Assembly: GCA_016288255.1 (NCBI GenBank) | Contig: JAEEYS010000064.1 | Location: 1-13,496 of the forward strand | Length of the DNA stretch: 13,496 nucleotides | Origin: Bacillota bacterium | GTDB lineage: Bacteria > Bacillota > Tb-RUG-66 | Direction: 5' to 3' | Part shown: piece by piece, positions 13,341-13,496 of the stretch | Layout of the letters: every line of letters starts with the position of its first letter | Numbering within the stretch: position 1 is the stretch's first letter | Notes under the pieces: generated by a model | What the model was told of the DNA's origin: nothing | Database searches by the model: none | The model's input: only the letters and a program-made list of their open reading frames with translations | Translations under genes and position numbers: made by a program

Positions 13341-13496
13341 ATGGACCAAAAGGTAAAAAAATTAACTTACGGCGGGCTGATGATCGCGATCGTGACCATT
13401 GCGACCATCGCCATCAGTATTCCCGTTATCGGGACACAAGGGTATATCAATATCGGAGATGCGGCAGTCTTTATTGCGTCGGTGCTTTTTGGGCCG
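13341..13496 (+). CDS. ECF transporter S component, probably riboflavin-specific (cut by window end)
   Basis: The first 52 residues are present. The protein starts with a short basic stretch (MDQKVKKLTYGGLMIAI), then a membrane segment (about 11-30) and GYINIGDAAVFIASVLFGP. That last segment is typical of substrate-binding S components of energy-coupling factor vitamin transporters (the ECF-type riboflavin transporter / DUF1393 group). These membrane proteins bind a vitamin outside the cell and release it when driven by the shared EcfA-A'-T module, which is not in the window. The FMN riboswitch upstream points to riboflavin as substrate, a RibU-like role. The sequence alone does not exclude another vitamin precursor. 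The ATG at 13341 is supported by AAGGAAGG (13322-13329), spaced 11 bases away. Confidence 0.8.
   Translation, partial: MDQKVKKLTYGGLMIAIVTIATIAISIPVIGTQGYINIGDAAVFIASVLFGP

Overview
The window looks like chromosomal DNA from a spore-forming, low-to-mid GC member of the Bacillota, most likely a Clostridia-type anaerobe. Support: strong AGGAGG-type ribosome binding sites, TTGNNN-17-TATAAT promoters, many U-tailed terminators, a CwlD-type cortex amidase, the cdaA-cdaR...glmM gene order, and FMN and glmS regulatory RNAs. No mobile element, CRISPR array, tRNA or rRNA was seen.

Left part (1-4170): the end of an unidentified gene, a small membrane protein in its own promoter/terminator unit (the terminators on either side are near copies), a MATE efflux protein, a convergent Vat/CatB-like O-acetyltransferase on the minus strand, and divergent from it the amidase CwlD.

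Middle (4300-6650): a two-gene ornithine operon, ornithine carbamoyltransferase and ornithine aminotransferase, with a good ArgR-type box over the -35 of its promoter and a strong terminator at its end.

Right-middle (6800-12680): cdaA and cdaR (c-di-AMP synthesis and its membrane regulator), overlapping by ATGA, then a 700-base gap, then a hexapeptide-repeat acetyltransferase, nagB and glmM. The gap contains what I read as a glmS ribozyme (cleavage expected between 9374 and 9375). No glmS gene is present. The ribozyme instead precedes genes that could together make GlcNAc-1-phosphate from fructose-6-phosphate and ammonia: NagB (run in reverse) makes GlcN-6-P, GlmM isomerises it, and the GlmU-C-like enzyme acetylates it. 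A GlcN-6-P-activated ribozyme here would give product feedback on a GlmS-independent route to amino sugars. It would also separate the c-di-AMP genes from glmM at RNA level. This is the most interesting feature of the window.

Right end (12680-13496): a promoter, a divergent FMN riboswitch with its terminator, a further 290-base hairpin-rich leader, and the start of an ECF transporter S component, probably for riboflavin, cut by the window end.
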